NCBI RefSeq assembly: GCF_000344685.1
Contig: NW_006920416.1
Coordinates: 1,602,761-1,613,181 of the forward strand
From: Gloeophyllum trabeum ATCC 11539
Lineage: Eukaryota; Basidiomycota; Agaricomycetes; Gloeophyllales; Gloeophyllaceae
Reading direction: 5' to 3'
DNA: 10,421 nt
Shown: piece after piece, positions 1 to 8,667 of the stretch
Layout: each line of letters opens with the position of its first letter
Numbering within the stretch: position 1 is the first letter of the stretch
Position numbers and translations under genes: made by a program
Notes under the pieces: model-generated
Told to the model about the DNA's origin: nothing
Databases searched by the model: none
Seen by the model: the letters and a program-made list of their open reading frames with translations, nothing else

Positions 1-107
1 CTGAAGAGTTATATCTGTACTGTGAGATCCGGGACACATAGCTAGGTAGAAGTACTATAGGTGGGTAAGTGACAAGTGATTCATTAAGTTTGGGATGCAT
101 AAAGTGA

Positions 108-125
108 GCGGCGCGACAGCGCCGC
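108..125. repeat. Perfect GC-rich hairpin, 7-bp arms, 4-nt loop
   Basis: Arms gcggcgc (108-114) and gcgccgc (119-125) are exact reverse complements around the loop gaca. It stands out in AT-richer DNA. It is followed by a short A-run rather than a T-run, so nothing suggests a terminator, and no function is assigned. Confidence 0.45.
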
Positions 126-447
126 CGAAAGAAAAATGATTTTGACTTCCAGGTTGCTTAATGTCTTGCGATTCACATGAGCAGTGGGATACACATAGAG
201 GTGTCCATTCAAACTTGAAATACCACCAGGTTTTGCCTTAAGCTATCCAGAGAGTTAATACGGCGCGCAGCGCTGCGAAGCAAAATTCATGTGCTGTGGA
301 AACCGAAGAAACTAGCCTCGAGGGATATTTCAAGCGAGGGAGATCCCTGAATATAGCACTAGTATACCCTTTCAATAATATACCCCTTCTGAAGCTCACG
401 GGGCACGAACGGAGTGTCTTTGCCTTCTCTTTCTCTCTCGCCTTCGA

Positions 448-508
448 TTTAATTTCTTTAATTTCTTTAATTGATCTAAAAGTCCACACCTATAGTACAT
501 AAGCCAAT
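448..508 (+). promoter_or_regulatory. Probable EFG1 promoter elements: T-rich tract and CCAAT box
   Basis: The unit tttctttaa is repeated in tandem at about 451-473, giving a poly(dA:dT)-like tract that commonly excludes nucleosomes in fungal promoters. It is followed by ccaatca at 504-510, which matches the preferred site of the fungal Hap (NF-Y) complex. The CCAAT core lies about 130 bp upstream of the EFG1 start codon, a usual distance. Its role is inferred from motif and position only. Confidence 0.4.
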
Positions 509-634
509 CAGCCACCGTGACATGCAGGAGAACCGTGGGAACAACATACCCCTCTCAGCGATTTTCCACCCCTTCACTTTCTCCACCCATTCCGACCAAA
601 TTCCCAGCCCTCCAGCCATCCCACCCCAAACAAC

Positions 635-1585
635 ATGGCCCCCTCACGCACGCGCGACCCCGGTCCCTCCACGCAGCCCAAACCCAAGAAAGCGCGCCGC
701 CCGAAGGCGTACCACGGGCAGGACGAGCCGACCGGCGTGCCCGGCGTGCAGAAGCTCAAGGCGCAGCTGCGGTCCGTGCGGAGGCTGCTCGCCAAGGTGC
801 GTGTGTGTCCCATAATTCTGGCGTGTAGTGGCTGAGGGAGAGGCAGGATAACTTGGCGGCGGACGTGCGCGTCGAGACGGAGCGGCGTTTGAGAGCGTTG
901 GAGGCGGATCTGGAGGCGGCGGAGCGCGCACGGAAGGAGCGTGCGCTTGCGGTGCGGTATCATAAGGTCAAGTTCTTCGGTGCGTGTCCACGTTTCCCCT
1001 GTCTCTGCGGTACTCCAACCGCGGTGCGATTATAGAGAGGCAGAAAGTCGTGCGGAAGATCGCGCAGACGAAGAAGAAGCTGGCGCGGGATGGGCTGCGC
1101 GGGTCGGAGAGAAAAGAGCTCGAGGGCGCGTTGGCTGAGCTCAGAGTGGATTTGAATTACATTTTGGTACGTGACACACTGCTATCCCCGTCTAATCTCA
1201 TGGACTCATGCGCATATACGCTGCCCCGCACTCGGCCTAGCACTACCCAAGACTCGAGAAATACATCTCCCTCTTCCCGCCGGAAGTCCGGCTCGGGGAA
1301 GTGCCGCCGCCCGAGCAGGCGAAGGAGAAGGCGAAGACGGATAAACGGCGCGCGGAGCTGCGGGCACGGATACGCAGGGAGATGGAGGCAGGCGAGCTGG
1401 GCGGGGAGCCGGAGCTGGAGAAGGGTGGGAGAGCTAGGAGCGATCACGAGAGATCGCGGGGTGAGGGGCGGAAGGGCGGAGAGAAGAGGGGGAGGGCGGA
1501 GAAGAAGGGGATGGAAGATGATTTCTTTGCGGGTGATGAGGAGACGGATGGAGGGGGAGGGGACAGCGGGTCAGAGTTTGAATGA
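635..1585 (+). CDS. EFG1: rRNA-processing protein Efg1
   Basis: Exons 635-796, 847-979, 1036-1166 and 1241-1585 join to 771 nt, 256 residues. The introns are 50, 56 and 74 nt, all GT-AG, and the joins stay in frame (phases 0, 1, 0). In yeast, Efg1 is a nucleolar factor of the small-subunit processome needed for 18S rRNA maturation. Supporting features: a basic N-terminus with KPKKARRPK near residues 16-24, then the family-typical core VPGVQKLKAQLRSVRRLLAK (35-54), a charged helical or coiled-coil stretch with ALAVRYHKVKFFERQKVVRK across the exon 2/3 join, and NYIL followed by HYPRLEKYISLFPPE at the exon 3/4 join. The last 100 residues are Arg/Lys/Glu/Gly-rich and end in an acidic, Ser-containing tail (GDSGSEFE). 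The length is close to that of yeast Efg1. The ATG at 635 is the first one in frame. Codons are strongly GC-ending. The stop codon lies inside the first copy of a 35-bp tandem duplication. Confidence 0.9.
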
Positions 1586-1630
1586 AGGACGGAGGGGACA
1601 GCGGGTCAGAGTCTGAATGAAGGACGGAGG
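1561..1630 (+). repeat. 35-bp tandem duplication across the EFG1 stop codon
   Basis: Two adjacent 35-bp copies, 1561-1595 and 1596-1630, differ at one base (gagtttg in the first, gagtctg in the second). The first copy encodes the last residues of Efg1 and its TGA (1583-1585). The second lies wholly in the 3' untranslated region. The purine-rich stretch just before (1540-1560) resembles part of the unit and may have seeded slippage. Confidence 0.9.
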
Positions 1631-2410
1631 CGTGGCCGCGCGAGTACTGTGGGTCTCCTCGCCTCGATCGTCGACCTTGGTCTGCCTCGCCTAATGGCAT
1701 TCCCTGGTCACTATGCAGATGTTTTGCATGCCAAGCACCCTTACTCTCAGCATCTGATGCCGTTCCATTGCCAGTCAGGTGACGCACGACCCCTGTACTA
1801 ACGATTCCGAATTTTAATAGATTGACCCGCTCTCCGTCCGTGGCGCAGGTCATTTGCAAGTCGGCGATAAATTTTCTGGGCGGGTAGCGGTTAGATTCTC
1901 ACTGTGCTGGCCTAGGAAAGAAGTGTGAGATGAGGGTCCGCAGTCCTGCTGACTGGCACTAGCCTCTATCTAGAACGTGCATTCCGAATACGCATAACCT
2001 TGTCCTTGGGCTATTCCAGCAACTGTCACCTCAAGCAGTATCATTAGTCCCACGTAACTGTCAATCAGGGCCATTTCACACAAGCTGCACCGGTCATCTC
2101 GGCGAGTTATGAAAAGCCTGATTCAGAGATACCCCAGCCGCAAGACATAGGGCTGAATCCACTGCAGTCCGACATATGCATGCAGCAAACAAAGCAAGTG
2201 CGAACCGGCTAAAGACAAGCTTAGCGTCGGTAGCAGTGCACGATCAGAGCGAGCCTGCAAGAAAAGATGAGCCGCCGATGCAGAACAGCCAGCCCCCGAC
2301 GCTGTTGCCAAATTGGGCTCTGGGGAACGCCGAGCTAATCCATCCTCCATTCCTTGCCTTCTGTCCTCCATCTAAGCTGGCTTTCTGCGTCTCTTGCTTT
2401 CTTGGACCGA
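1631..2410. other. Intergenic region between EFG1 and the membrane-protein gene
   Basis: I see no supported gene, RNA or repeat in these 780 bases. The open frames (for example 2123-2371 minus and 2176-2496 plus) show no coding character, and the latter runs into an intron of the next gene. The last 70 bases are pyrimidine-rich (ccttcc, ttctgtcctcc, tctcttgctttctt), which is normal for a fungal leader just before a start codon. Confidence 0.5.
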
Positions 2411-4603
2411 ATGAGCAGCGGGTCGCCGACCGCCTACCTGCTATGGGCTATCCTTGCCGTCCTGGTGCGTGCCTTACCACCCGAGAGAGAGAGTGACTGG
2501 GAGCGGTCGGTGGCTGACATGATTTGGGTGGGCGGCTACCTTAGTTCCAGATCTTCCTCGTCGTGCACCTGTGGTGCTACGACCGCTTCAAATGCGTGCT
2601 GTGGAACTCGGGAAGGCAGCCGGGCGCGTTCAAGCGCGTCATGACGGTGCGTTTGTCCTGCTGTGCCGCTCGCTGCAGGCCCTGACCCCGAGATTGGGTG
2701 GGAATGTGTGTGCGTAGTATTCGTACCTGGGGACGATACCCGCCCTCGTGTTCTTTGGCGTCGCGATGACGCAGCTCAAGTTTGCGGAAGGTGCGTGCTT
2801 GTGTTTGGTGGCTGGAGACGGGGTGCTGAAAGGCGCGTAGGGTATGTGTTGTATGGAGATGGTACGTGGGCGATCGAGGGTTTGTCCGTCCGGGAGTTTA
2901 TTGCCTGCGCAGAAATTATACCGAGACCGTACGAGATGTGGAGACCCCAGCATCGACATTGGGTGCTGCCGCTGTTCTTCGTGTTCAGCGGGGCATGGGC
3001 GTTTGAGCTGTGCGTCCCCACCTCACTCTACATCATGTATCTGATTATCCCGTGATCTACCGCATCGCAGAGTGACGCATCTCGAAGGTAGCGAACTGCT
3101 TGCATCTCTGACGGGTCTGGGTATTAACGTAGTGGCACAGAGCTCACGTTCTGGCTCTTCCTCCTCCACCAAGGCCCGAGCAGACGAGACTGGTTCACCA
3201 GCGGCGAGTACCGGCTCTGGTACACCGGTACGTCTGCCCCCATCCGTCCCTTCTTCCCACCCACCTCTCACCCTTGAACCGAATCAGGCAGCGTCGTCTC
3301 CGTCATCGGGATGCCGCTCACCACGCTCGTGACCCGGCGCGATCTGGAGATGGTTCGTCTCGGCCCCGTATCATCTACAATGGCGTAAATAACTTACGGT
3401 GGTGCCCTGTGGTAGTGCCAGATATGGATATTCCTCGTCGGCTCGTCCGCGAGCACCGCGACGACGCTCATGTTCCTCTATGTGCTGTACATGTTCCCCG
3501 GGTTCCTGCGCTACGTCAAGGCGGAGGGCGCCGAGGTCGAGGTCGTCGTGCGCCTCGCGACGTTCTACCAGCTCAATGTGCGTGCCTCGTGTTGTGTTTG
3601 TTGTGTGTTGTGGTGTGGTGTGTTGACGGGGCTGGGTGCTAGCTGATACGCGTGTGCTTCCGGTTCTTGTTCACGCTGCCGCTCCTTATATTGGCGATTG
3701 ATGGCGTGCAGGGGCGCCATCCGATACTCGCGAACGCGTGAGTCCTTATCGTGGTGTCGGCTTTTGCTAGGCTGATTGTAGCGTCTGTAAAGGTTCGGGA
3801 CAGGTAACATGCCATCCACGTCCATGTGGCAGAGTACTAATCGCAATCGTAGACTTCCTACTGATGCTGGGCGCGATTGGGTGCTTCGTCTCCTCCGCAA
3901 TCACCCTCCTCGTACGTACACCCTCTCCCCCCTCCCTCCTCCCTCAGTGCCCTCACCCCCCACCCCCCCCACCCCACCAGATATTCTTCCCCCGCTCCCT
4001 CGTGAAAGAGACCGACTACCTCCCCGAGCGCCCCCCGACAATAATCGCCACCTCGCCCAAGGCGCCCGCGGCGCCCGTGTACGAGAGCGCCGCGCCGTCA
4101 ACGACGGGGAGCTTCTTCCCGTTCCCGCAGCCCGCGCCGTACAGTCCCGGGTCGGAGATCATGCTCGACGCGCACGCGCACGTGCACCACTCCGCCAGCG
4201 CCAACGGCAATGCGTACCCGCAGACTGTGAGCGTGTACCGCCCGCGGACGCGCGGCGGGGACAAGGACGGCGGGGTGGGCGTGGAGGTGCACAGCCTGGA
4301 CGGCGCGATCCAGGAGGAGGCCGCCGTCAGCCCGCCGCCGCCGTCCTACCGCCGGCACTCGAGCACCGTGCTCGCGGTCGTCCGGGCGGGGGCCGTGGGT
4401 GTGGCGGAGGAGCGGGAGCGGGAGCGGGAGCTCGCGGGGAGCCAGAGCCAGAGCAATCTGCACCCGTACGTGACGGCGTTCACGTCGCCGATCGGTGGGT
4501 GTTTTTGGTTGGTGTGCGGGGGCGTGGGTGGCTGATGTGCGGTTGGGCTTTAGATTTGCCGGATACGGAGGCGCCGGATGATGGGCTTCCGCGGGCGATA
4601 TAA
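2411..4603 (+). CDS. Multipass (about 7-TM) fungal membrane protein of unknown function
   Basis: Modelled exons: 2411-2464, 2545-2646, 2718-2790, 2841-2861, 2913-3009, 3071-3087, 3141-3227, 3288-3352, 3416-3577, 3643-3737, 3782-3792, 3853-3911, 3981-4494, 4554-4603. They total 1407 nt, 468 residues, with every intron GT-AG (44-80 nt) and the frame kept throughout. Hydrophobic spans lie near residues 8-28, 53-70, 100-117, 120-132, 150-166, 175-200, 231-247 and 263-284; some may pair, so about seven spans. Conserved-looking blocks are CYDRFKCVLWNSGRQPGAFK, IIPRPYEMW, VTHLEELTFWLFLLHQGPS, IFLVGSSASTATT, RFLFTLPLLILAIDGVQG and GCFVSSAITLLIFFPRS. Residues 285-468 form a probably cytosolic Ala/Pro/Ser-rich tail with a RERERE run. 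I recall homologues of this layout in Agaricomycetes without a known function; a receptor or transporter role would be a guess. Least certain points: the 11-nt exon 11, exon 4 (splicing 2790 to 2913, or reading on from 2841 into exon 5, also stays in frame), and the exon 9 acceptor (3416 or 3422). Confidence 0.8.
2841..2861 (+). other. Proposed 21-nt micro-exon (exon 4 of the membrane-protein gene)
   Basis: It is flanked by a cgcgtag acceptor (intron 2791-2840, 50 nt) and a strong gtacgt donor (intron 2862-2912, 51 nt). It encodes YVLYGD plus split codons, giving FAEG-YVLYGD-EIIPRPYEMW. Both neighbouring introns then have normal length. Skipping it, or reading through the second intron, also keeps the frame, so isoforms are possible. 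Confidence 0.6.
3071..3087 (+). other. 17-nt micro-exon (exon 6 of the membrane-protein gene)
   Basis: It lies between a gcatcgcag acceptor (intron 3010-3070) and a gtagcg donor (intron 3088-3140). It encodes VTHLE and completes codons on both sides, producing the continuous block FELVTHLEELTFWLFLLHQ. Omitting it would shift the frame, so the protein depends on it. Confidence 0.75.
3782..3792 (+). other. Proposed 11-nt micro-exon (exon 11 of the membrane-protein gene)
   Basis: The preceding intron (3738-3781, 44 nt) has a gtgagt donor and a ctgattgtag end. The following intron (3793-3852, 60 nt) has a weaker gttcgg donor and a textbook tactaat branch site 12-18 nt before its tag acceptor. 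The 11 bases encode VCK plus split codons and give ILANA-VCK-DFLLMLGAIG. Splicing 3737 directly to 3853 breaks the frame, so some exon is needed here, but this one is chosen by splice-site logic alone. Confidence 0.5.
4411..4430 (+). repeat. Short hexanucleotide repeat (cgggag) in the coding tail
   Basis: About three units of cgggag follow gcggagga in exon 13 and encode alternating Arg-Glu (EERERERE). It is in frame and its period is a multiple of three, so unit changes would only lengthen or shorten the charged run. Confidence 0.7.
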
Positions 4604-4857
4604 CCCAGCCCCTCCGCGTCCTTGTCCCCCGCTACTACTCGATGCATTATCTACGCCCATGTTACGCGTTCGACTCCCATCTTACCACTCCACCCCACCC
4701 TAGCCTACCCTATCCCCGCACCGCACCGCATATAATGTACATACCGTCACGTCGGGATCCGGATCGGAATGCTGTCTTGTTGTATTGCTGTATGCTTTGT
4801 GAATGTACTGTAGTTACGTGTATATTAGGATTGGTGCTCTGGGATCTGGACGTCGGA

Positions 4858-5020
4858 CTATGATGGTGTGGCCATGACGTCGGGAAGAGCCGGGATGCGG
4901 TGCTTCTGCAGCTGCTCGTCCACGACGTTGCAATTCCGGCGGGTTCTTTTTGTGCTGCCACAGCCGCTCGAGGAACTTCATATAGATGTATATGTTTTGA
5001 ACTCGGGCTATCTGGTGCGG
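4858..5020 (-). pseudogene. Decayed coding relic on the minus strand, origin unknown
   Basis: Two adjoining minus-strand segments have GC-ending codons and protein-like composition but lie in different frames. Reading down from 5020, one frame gives QNIYIYMKFLERLWQHKKN followed by PPEL, to 4931. Skipping base 4930, the next frame gives NVVDEQLQKHRIPALPDVMA then TPS and TAG at 4858-4860. There is no GT-AG pair at the join that could be an intron. The simplest reading is the 3' end of a gene with one frameshift, and a TGA at 5021-5023 closes it upstream. It lies tail to tail with the membrane-protein gene. I do not recognise the protein family. Confidence 0.45.
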
Positions 5021-5023
5021 TCA

Positions 5024-5532
5024 CCCTTTTCCGACAGTGCCTGAGTGATTCTGCACGGAATCTACTGAATTGGCAAGCTACCCATCTCGAGCTAGGGATT
5101 ATCAAGATGGATACGGAGGCCTGTTACTTACAATTAATGCTTTTCGGATTTGACGTCTGACGCTCCTGTTGTGGGCTATAACGTGAATGCTACGTGCCTG
5201 CCGGGGAACACTCGCTTTATGCTACGGAAGCCAAAGTCCTTGTATCTCCTTTATGATCAAAGTTGCATGTACAGCTCTGGAACGCATGCACTCAGTCGAT
5301 ACGCAGCAGGTACCGACTCGGATGTTCGAGCACAAGGTTGGGGCCGCTTCTCTCGCAGCGGCTCATATCGTCCATGATCATGCACGAGGTTCACGGAGTA
5401 CTTGAGACTTGAGGCCTGAAGATTCGTGTGACCTGCGAGACGCACCCGTCCACTCTCCGGCACATTCCAATAACAGAAGATGAACTTTGAAACGTCGAAC
5501 ATATCAAGGACGGTTCTGGTCACAAGCTGCCC
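5024..5532. other. Intergenic region, no gene supported
   Basis: Several short open frames overlap here, the longest being 5257-5523 on the minus strand (88 codons). None has a recognisable motif or clear codon bias, and none extends by splicing. I see no repeats or RNA genes. Confidence 0.4.
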
Positions 5533-6646
5533 ATGGAGCTCCTAGAACCCGTAAGTCTTACCATATCGCCTGCTTATGGCTGCTACCTTCTGAATCTGTC
5601 TTGCTCGATTGACTCCATTCTTTGATGTTCCGCGGCTGCTAACATAGTGAGCTGCCTTCACTCCGAATTTACCCTTGAAATTGACTGATGACGCGCGTTA
5701 CCCGGCCAGTATTCCGGTGAGCGGCAAAGAGGCACCTCTCCGCTGCTCGGTCGTTAACCCTCGTCTCCCGCACCGCGCATATATGGGTCAATCCCATCCT
5801 CTACGAGTCGGTGACACTCAGCTCCTTCAAGAAAATCAAGCTTTTCAATCGCACCGTTAAGGAAGAGCGACGGTCGCGAGTCCTCGCCGGAGCTGTGCGC
5901 AAGCTGTGCATTGGGCCCGCAGATTACCCCAGTTCGCAAGGCCCGGACAACTTCCATAGGGCATCGAGAGCTTACATAATGTCTTACATTCATTCTATCC
6001 TGCGGTTATGCACCTCGGTGAAGGATATCGCGCTCTGTGGCTGCTTCCGCACGGAATACGTGGAAGAGTTAACCGCCGCCATGCCAGTCAGCCTTGAGCG
6101 TCTATGGCCGGCATACTCTTTACACCACTTCGCAGGTTCCATCATCAACGGTGCCTCCGCAAAAGAAATCCTGTTTGCGGACTGGGGACACGAAAAGACA
6201 GCTGTTTGGTCGTATATGCGGGAGTGCTGGTACGAGACGCTGCGACGATTGTACAGACACTGGGATGCTTTCGAGCGCGCCATACGGCGTGAATTGGACA
6301 CGGCACCGACAGCCACGCTGGAGGAGATAGGAGTTCACTATGCGGAAGAGCCTTCAGAAGCAGACTTGGTGGCCCGTGCTGTGCCTTGCAAATATCGGAG
6401 GCCGACCTACAATCCCAGATATACTCAGGTGGATGAATGGGTGTATCGACCTATACCGCCTGGTGGAGACAGGTTGGCAATCTTGCACGCAGAATGGGAA
6501 CACGAGCATGATGTACGTCCCTTCTGACATTGCCTGGACAGTTGTGACAGCGTCTCACTCGTCGCTATCCATAGAACGTCGCGGTTGGCAGTGTTAAGGC
6601 ATATGATTTTCGCTCGCAGTGCCGGTTAGGTCCTAAGTTTCTGTAG
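5533..6646 (+). CDS. F-box-like hypothetical protein, 5' end uncertain or damaged
   Basis: The secure part is a continuous frame from 5730 to 6512, whose start resembles the region after the F-box in Agaricomycete F-box-like proteins: AARSLTLVSRTAHIWVNP then ILYESVTLSSF. It is followed by repeated short hydrophobic stretches (IHSILRLCTSVKDIALCG, LFADWGHE) that suggest degenerate leucine-rich repeats. Such proteins usually serve as substrate adaptors of SCF ubiquitin ligases; that role is inference. 5' model: ATG at 5533 (MELLEP), a strong gtaagt donor at 5551 and an acceptor at 5729, a long 179-nt intron. The better acceptor, ctaacatag at 5647, leads straight to TGA. 3' model: a gtacgt donor at 6513 and a tag acceptor at 6574 (62 nt) lead to 23 more residues and TAG at 6644. 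Without that splice the frame stops at 6525-6527. The spliced model has about 290 residues. Confidence 0.5.
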
Positions 6647-7503
6647 TACGACTCGGTCTTGTACATACAGGTTGCGCACGCCAGACTTCGATTGTGTAAG
6701 GAAAGGAAGCTAGTGATCCGTGGCAGACACTGCGGCTACCATTCGGAGCTCATGTGTACGCCCGGAATGACTCATAGTTTCTAAAGCATTCGAGTGTGCC
6801 TAGTCAATGATCACCAGTGCGGTATGTCGTAACTCAGATCTTCAGGTCTGCAAGCTCACTGATGCTATTTTAAATTATGTTCCGCCAGCAGCCACCAGCG
6901 AAGGCGACATGAAGTGAGCCAGCTCCAGGTTTGTGGTGCTGGATATCATCGATTTTCGCATGGCAACAACACGATAGTGAAGTAGAGTGATGCTGAAATC
7001 GTCCGGAGAAGCACTCTGGACCTCGGCGCGACTCACATAATGAAGTACACAAGTAACGTGTGGCATGCCGGGATCCATATCGGTGATTTCGGGTTCAGAT
7101 AGCCGCAGAAACTTCTCTACAGCCAAAGACATACAATGGCGCGATCTCTTGGAGGATGAGGTGGCCTGTGAAACCTTAGCCTTCCGCTGTGCTCAGGGCA
7201 CAAGATGCGCTTCACCTGGTAGGATCATGCGAACGGGTGCGTCTTCTTTGCAGTGGTCTTCCGTTCCGCTGATGAGTTTGACAGATGAGAAGCTCAGGGC
7301 TGTGTTCAGACCTGTACTTCGCCCACGTTCCCTTCCGTTATCGATTCGTACAGCTGTCATGGGAAAGGCACCCCTCTCCTGCCTACGCAGCTCTCTGCGA
7401 ACCACCAGGAGAGTCCAATCGACCTCGCTCTTGAGTATTCAGTCCGCTGGTCTATCCTCCGCGCTCATTTCGATCAGGAAAACGGAGCAAACTGGCAAAG
7501 GGG
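6647..7503. other. Region between the F-box-like gene and the NACHT gene
   Basis: I see no confident gene. The plus strand has a 161-codon open frame (7065-7550) rich in Ser, Arg and Leu and without motifs; it overlaps the NACHT start in another frame. The minus strand has the interrupted frame described separately. The 7400-7503 stretch should hold the promoter and leader of the NACHT gene, but I see no clear element in it. Confidence 0.4.
6875..7438 (-). pseudogene. Possible minus-strand reading frame interrupted by one stop
   Basis: A single minus-strand frame stays open from about 7438 to 6875 apart from one TGA at 7193-7195, about 180 codons. The lower part contains protein-like text such as EKFLRLSEPEITDMDPGMPH and ASPDDFSITLLHYRVV. 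A gtgaag donor just before the TGA and a ctgtag acceptor 99 nt on would remove the stop in frame, but both sites are ordinary. I do not recognise a family, and an overlapping plus-strand frame is equally long, so this may be chance openness. Confidence 0.2.
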
Positions 7504-8667
7504 ATGTTGTCACTCGCCCGAAGGACTATCGCTTTCTCCTCGTCTCGTAATACTTCGGCTGCTGGATCTGGCCGTCCTGACGATGGTCATCTGTCGCCGT
7601 CGGGCGCGCCTACCCTGGCGGCACGAAAGTCTCGTAATCGGGTGTTTTCAGGACTGAGGGGCCTCTTCATCGAACCTGCGAAGCGGAGGTCCAATGCCTG
7701 CAAGGAGCGGCCCCCAAGCTCTACCAAGCAGCCGGGCCACGCAGCCTTCCCTTCCCGCGCCCATGGAAAATACATCGCCTAGCATCGTTGACGAGTTGAG
7801 ACAGCCAATGGAGTTTGATATTTCCACGTCGACTTTGAAGCAGGTCGCGAGCAGTCTTAGTGATACAGCGGAGTCTCTGGAGCAGTTTCCGTTTCTGAAG
7901 ACAATAGGCGGCTTGATGGGCCAGGTGATCAGTATTATCGCCGTGAGTATGTCTATCGTCGAAGGTTCAGCGAACTCATGAACTCAGGATATGAGAGGGA
8001 ATAGCGAAGAATGGGAGCGTCTTGGCAAATGGTCTCAGGAGATTCTTCGCTCCCTGCATACGAAGTTGGAGAACTCGGCAGACTCGCTGGATGACAGTAT
8101 AAGGCAAAGCTTCGAGAATGCAATCAGGTACGCCCTACTTCCTTCTACCACTCCAGTGAACCCATAATCCTTCCCAGGACCAGCAAGCAGCTTGTAGATT
8201 GTGCACGATCGGAACAAGCCAGGGGCTTAGCGTTGCAAGTCCTGAGTCACGAGACAGATAAGGATCTCCAAGCCTCGTTTCGACAAGTATTGGATGGCAT
8301 GTTTGATACTCTTCAGGTGAGTGATTCTTCTTTCTGAAATGACCTGCCGCAATGGTTCTCCCACCTTACAGTTGGATCTCGCGTCCACCATCATGGTTAA
8401 GACAGCCCAGATTGATAGGAAAGTCGGTAATATACATGATAGTCATGGTACGGTGCTACTTCAAGATGGTCCCCTCGTCGTGCACGTCATCTGATTTTTC
8501 CAATGCTAGAACTGGAGAGATTGGAAAAACATACAGTGCGGGGCGCTGAATGGTCATATAACCTTGGCTGTCTTCCTGGTACAAGAGAGCATATCCTAGC
8601 CGAAATACGCGAATGGATACAAGAACCACTTGCTATGTCCGACTCGCCGCCCATTGGTTATCTATGC

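Larger units (their letters stand above)
1..634. other. Upstream intergenic region of EFG1
   Basis: I see no supported gene here. The open frames on both strands (238-489 minus, 296-502 plus) are made of low-complexity Lys/Glu/Ile/Ser/Phe residues from the T-rich tract and look like chance. The stretch contains a GC hairpin at 108-125, a T-rich tandem tract at about 448-474, a CCAAT box at 504-508, and a pyrimidine-rich stretch from about 540 to the EFG1 start codon. A 12-bp inverted repeat joins 52-63 to 488-499. Confidence 0.5.

Noticed and set aside
1434..1859. 141-codon minus-strand open frame over the EFG1 3' end
   Set aside because: It is the antisense shadow of the purine-rich last exon and has no coding features of its own.
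3578..3642. GT-rich stretch resembling a microsatellite
   Set aside because: It is entirely inside an intron with good splice sites and has no regular unit.
3912..3980. C-rich tract with long C runs
   Set aside because: It is the polypyrimidine-rich intron before exon 13, not an independent element.
3809..4603. 264-codon plus-strand open frame
   Set aside because: It overlaps exons 12-14 of the membrane-protein gene in another frame; its Arg/Pro/Ala-rich composition is a shadow of GC-rich codons.
4660..4690. tRNA-like T-loop sequence (gcgttcgactc) downstream of the membrane-protein gene
   Set aside because: No matching acceptor, D or anticodon stems could be found around it.
5257..5523. 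88-codon minus-strand open frame opposite the start of the F-box-like gene
   Set aside because: It has no motif, no codon bias and no supporting splice extension.
5990..6338. Minus-strand open frames within the F-box-like gene
   Set aside because: The plus-strand frame is far longer and protein-like; these are shadows.
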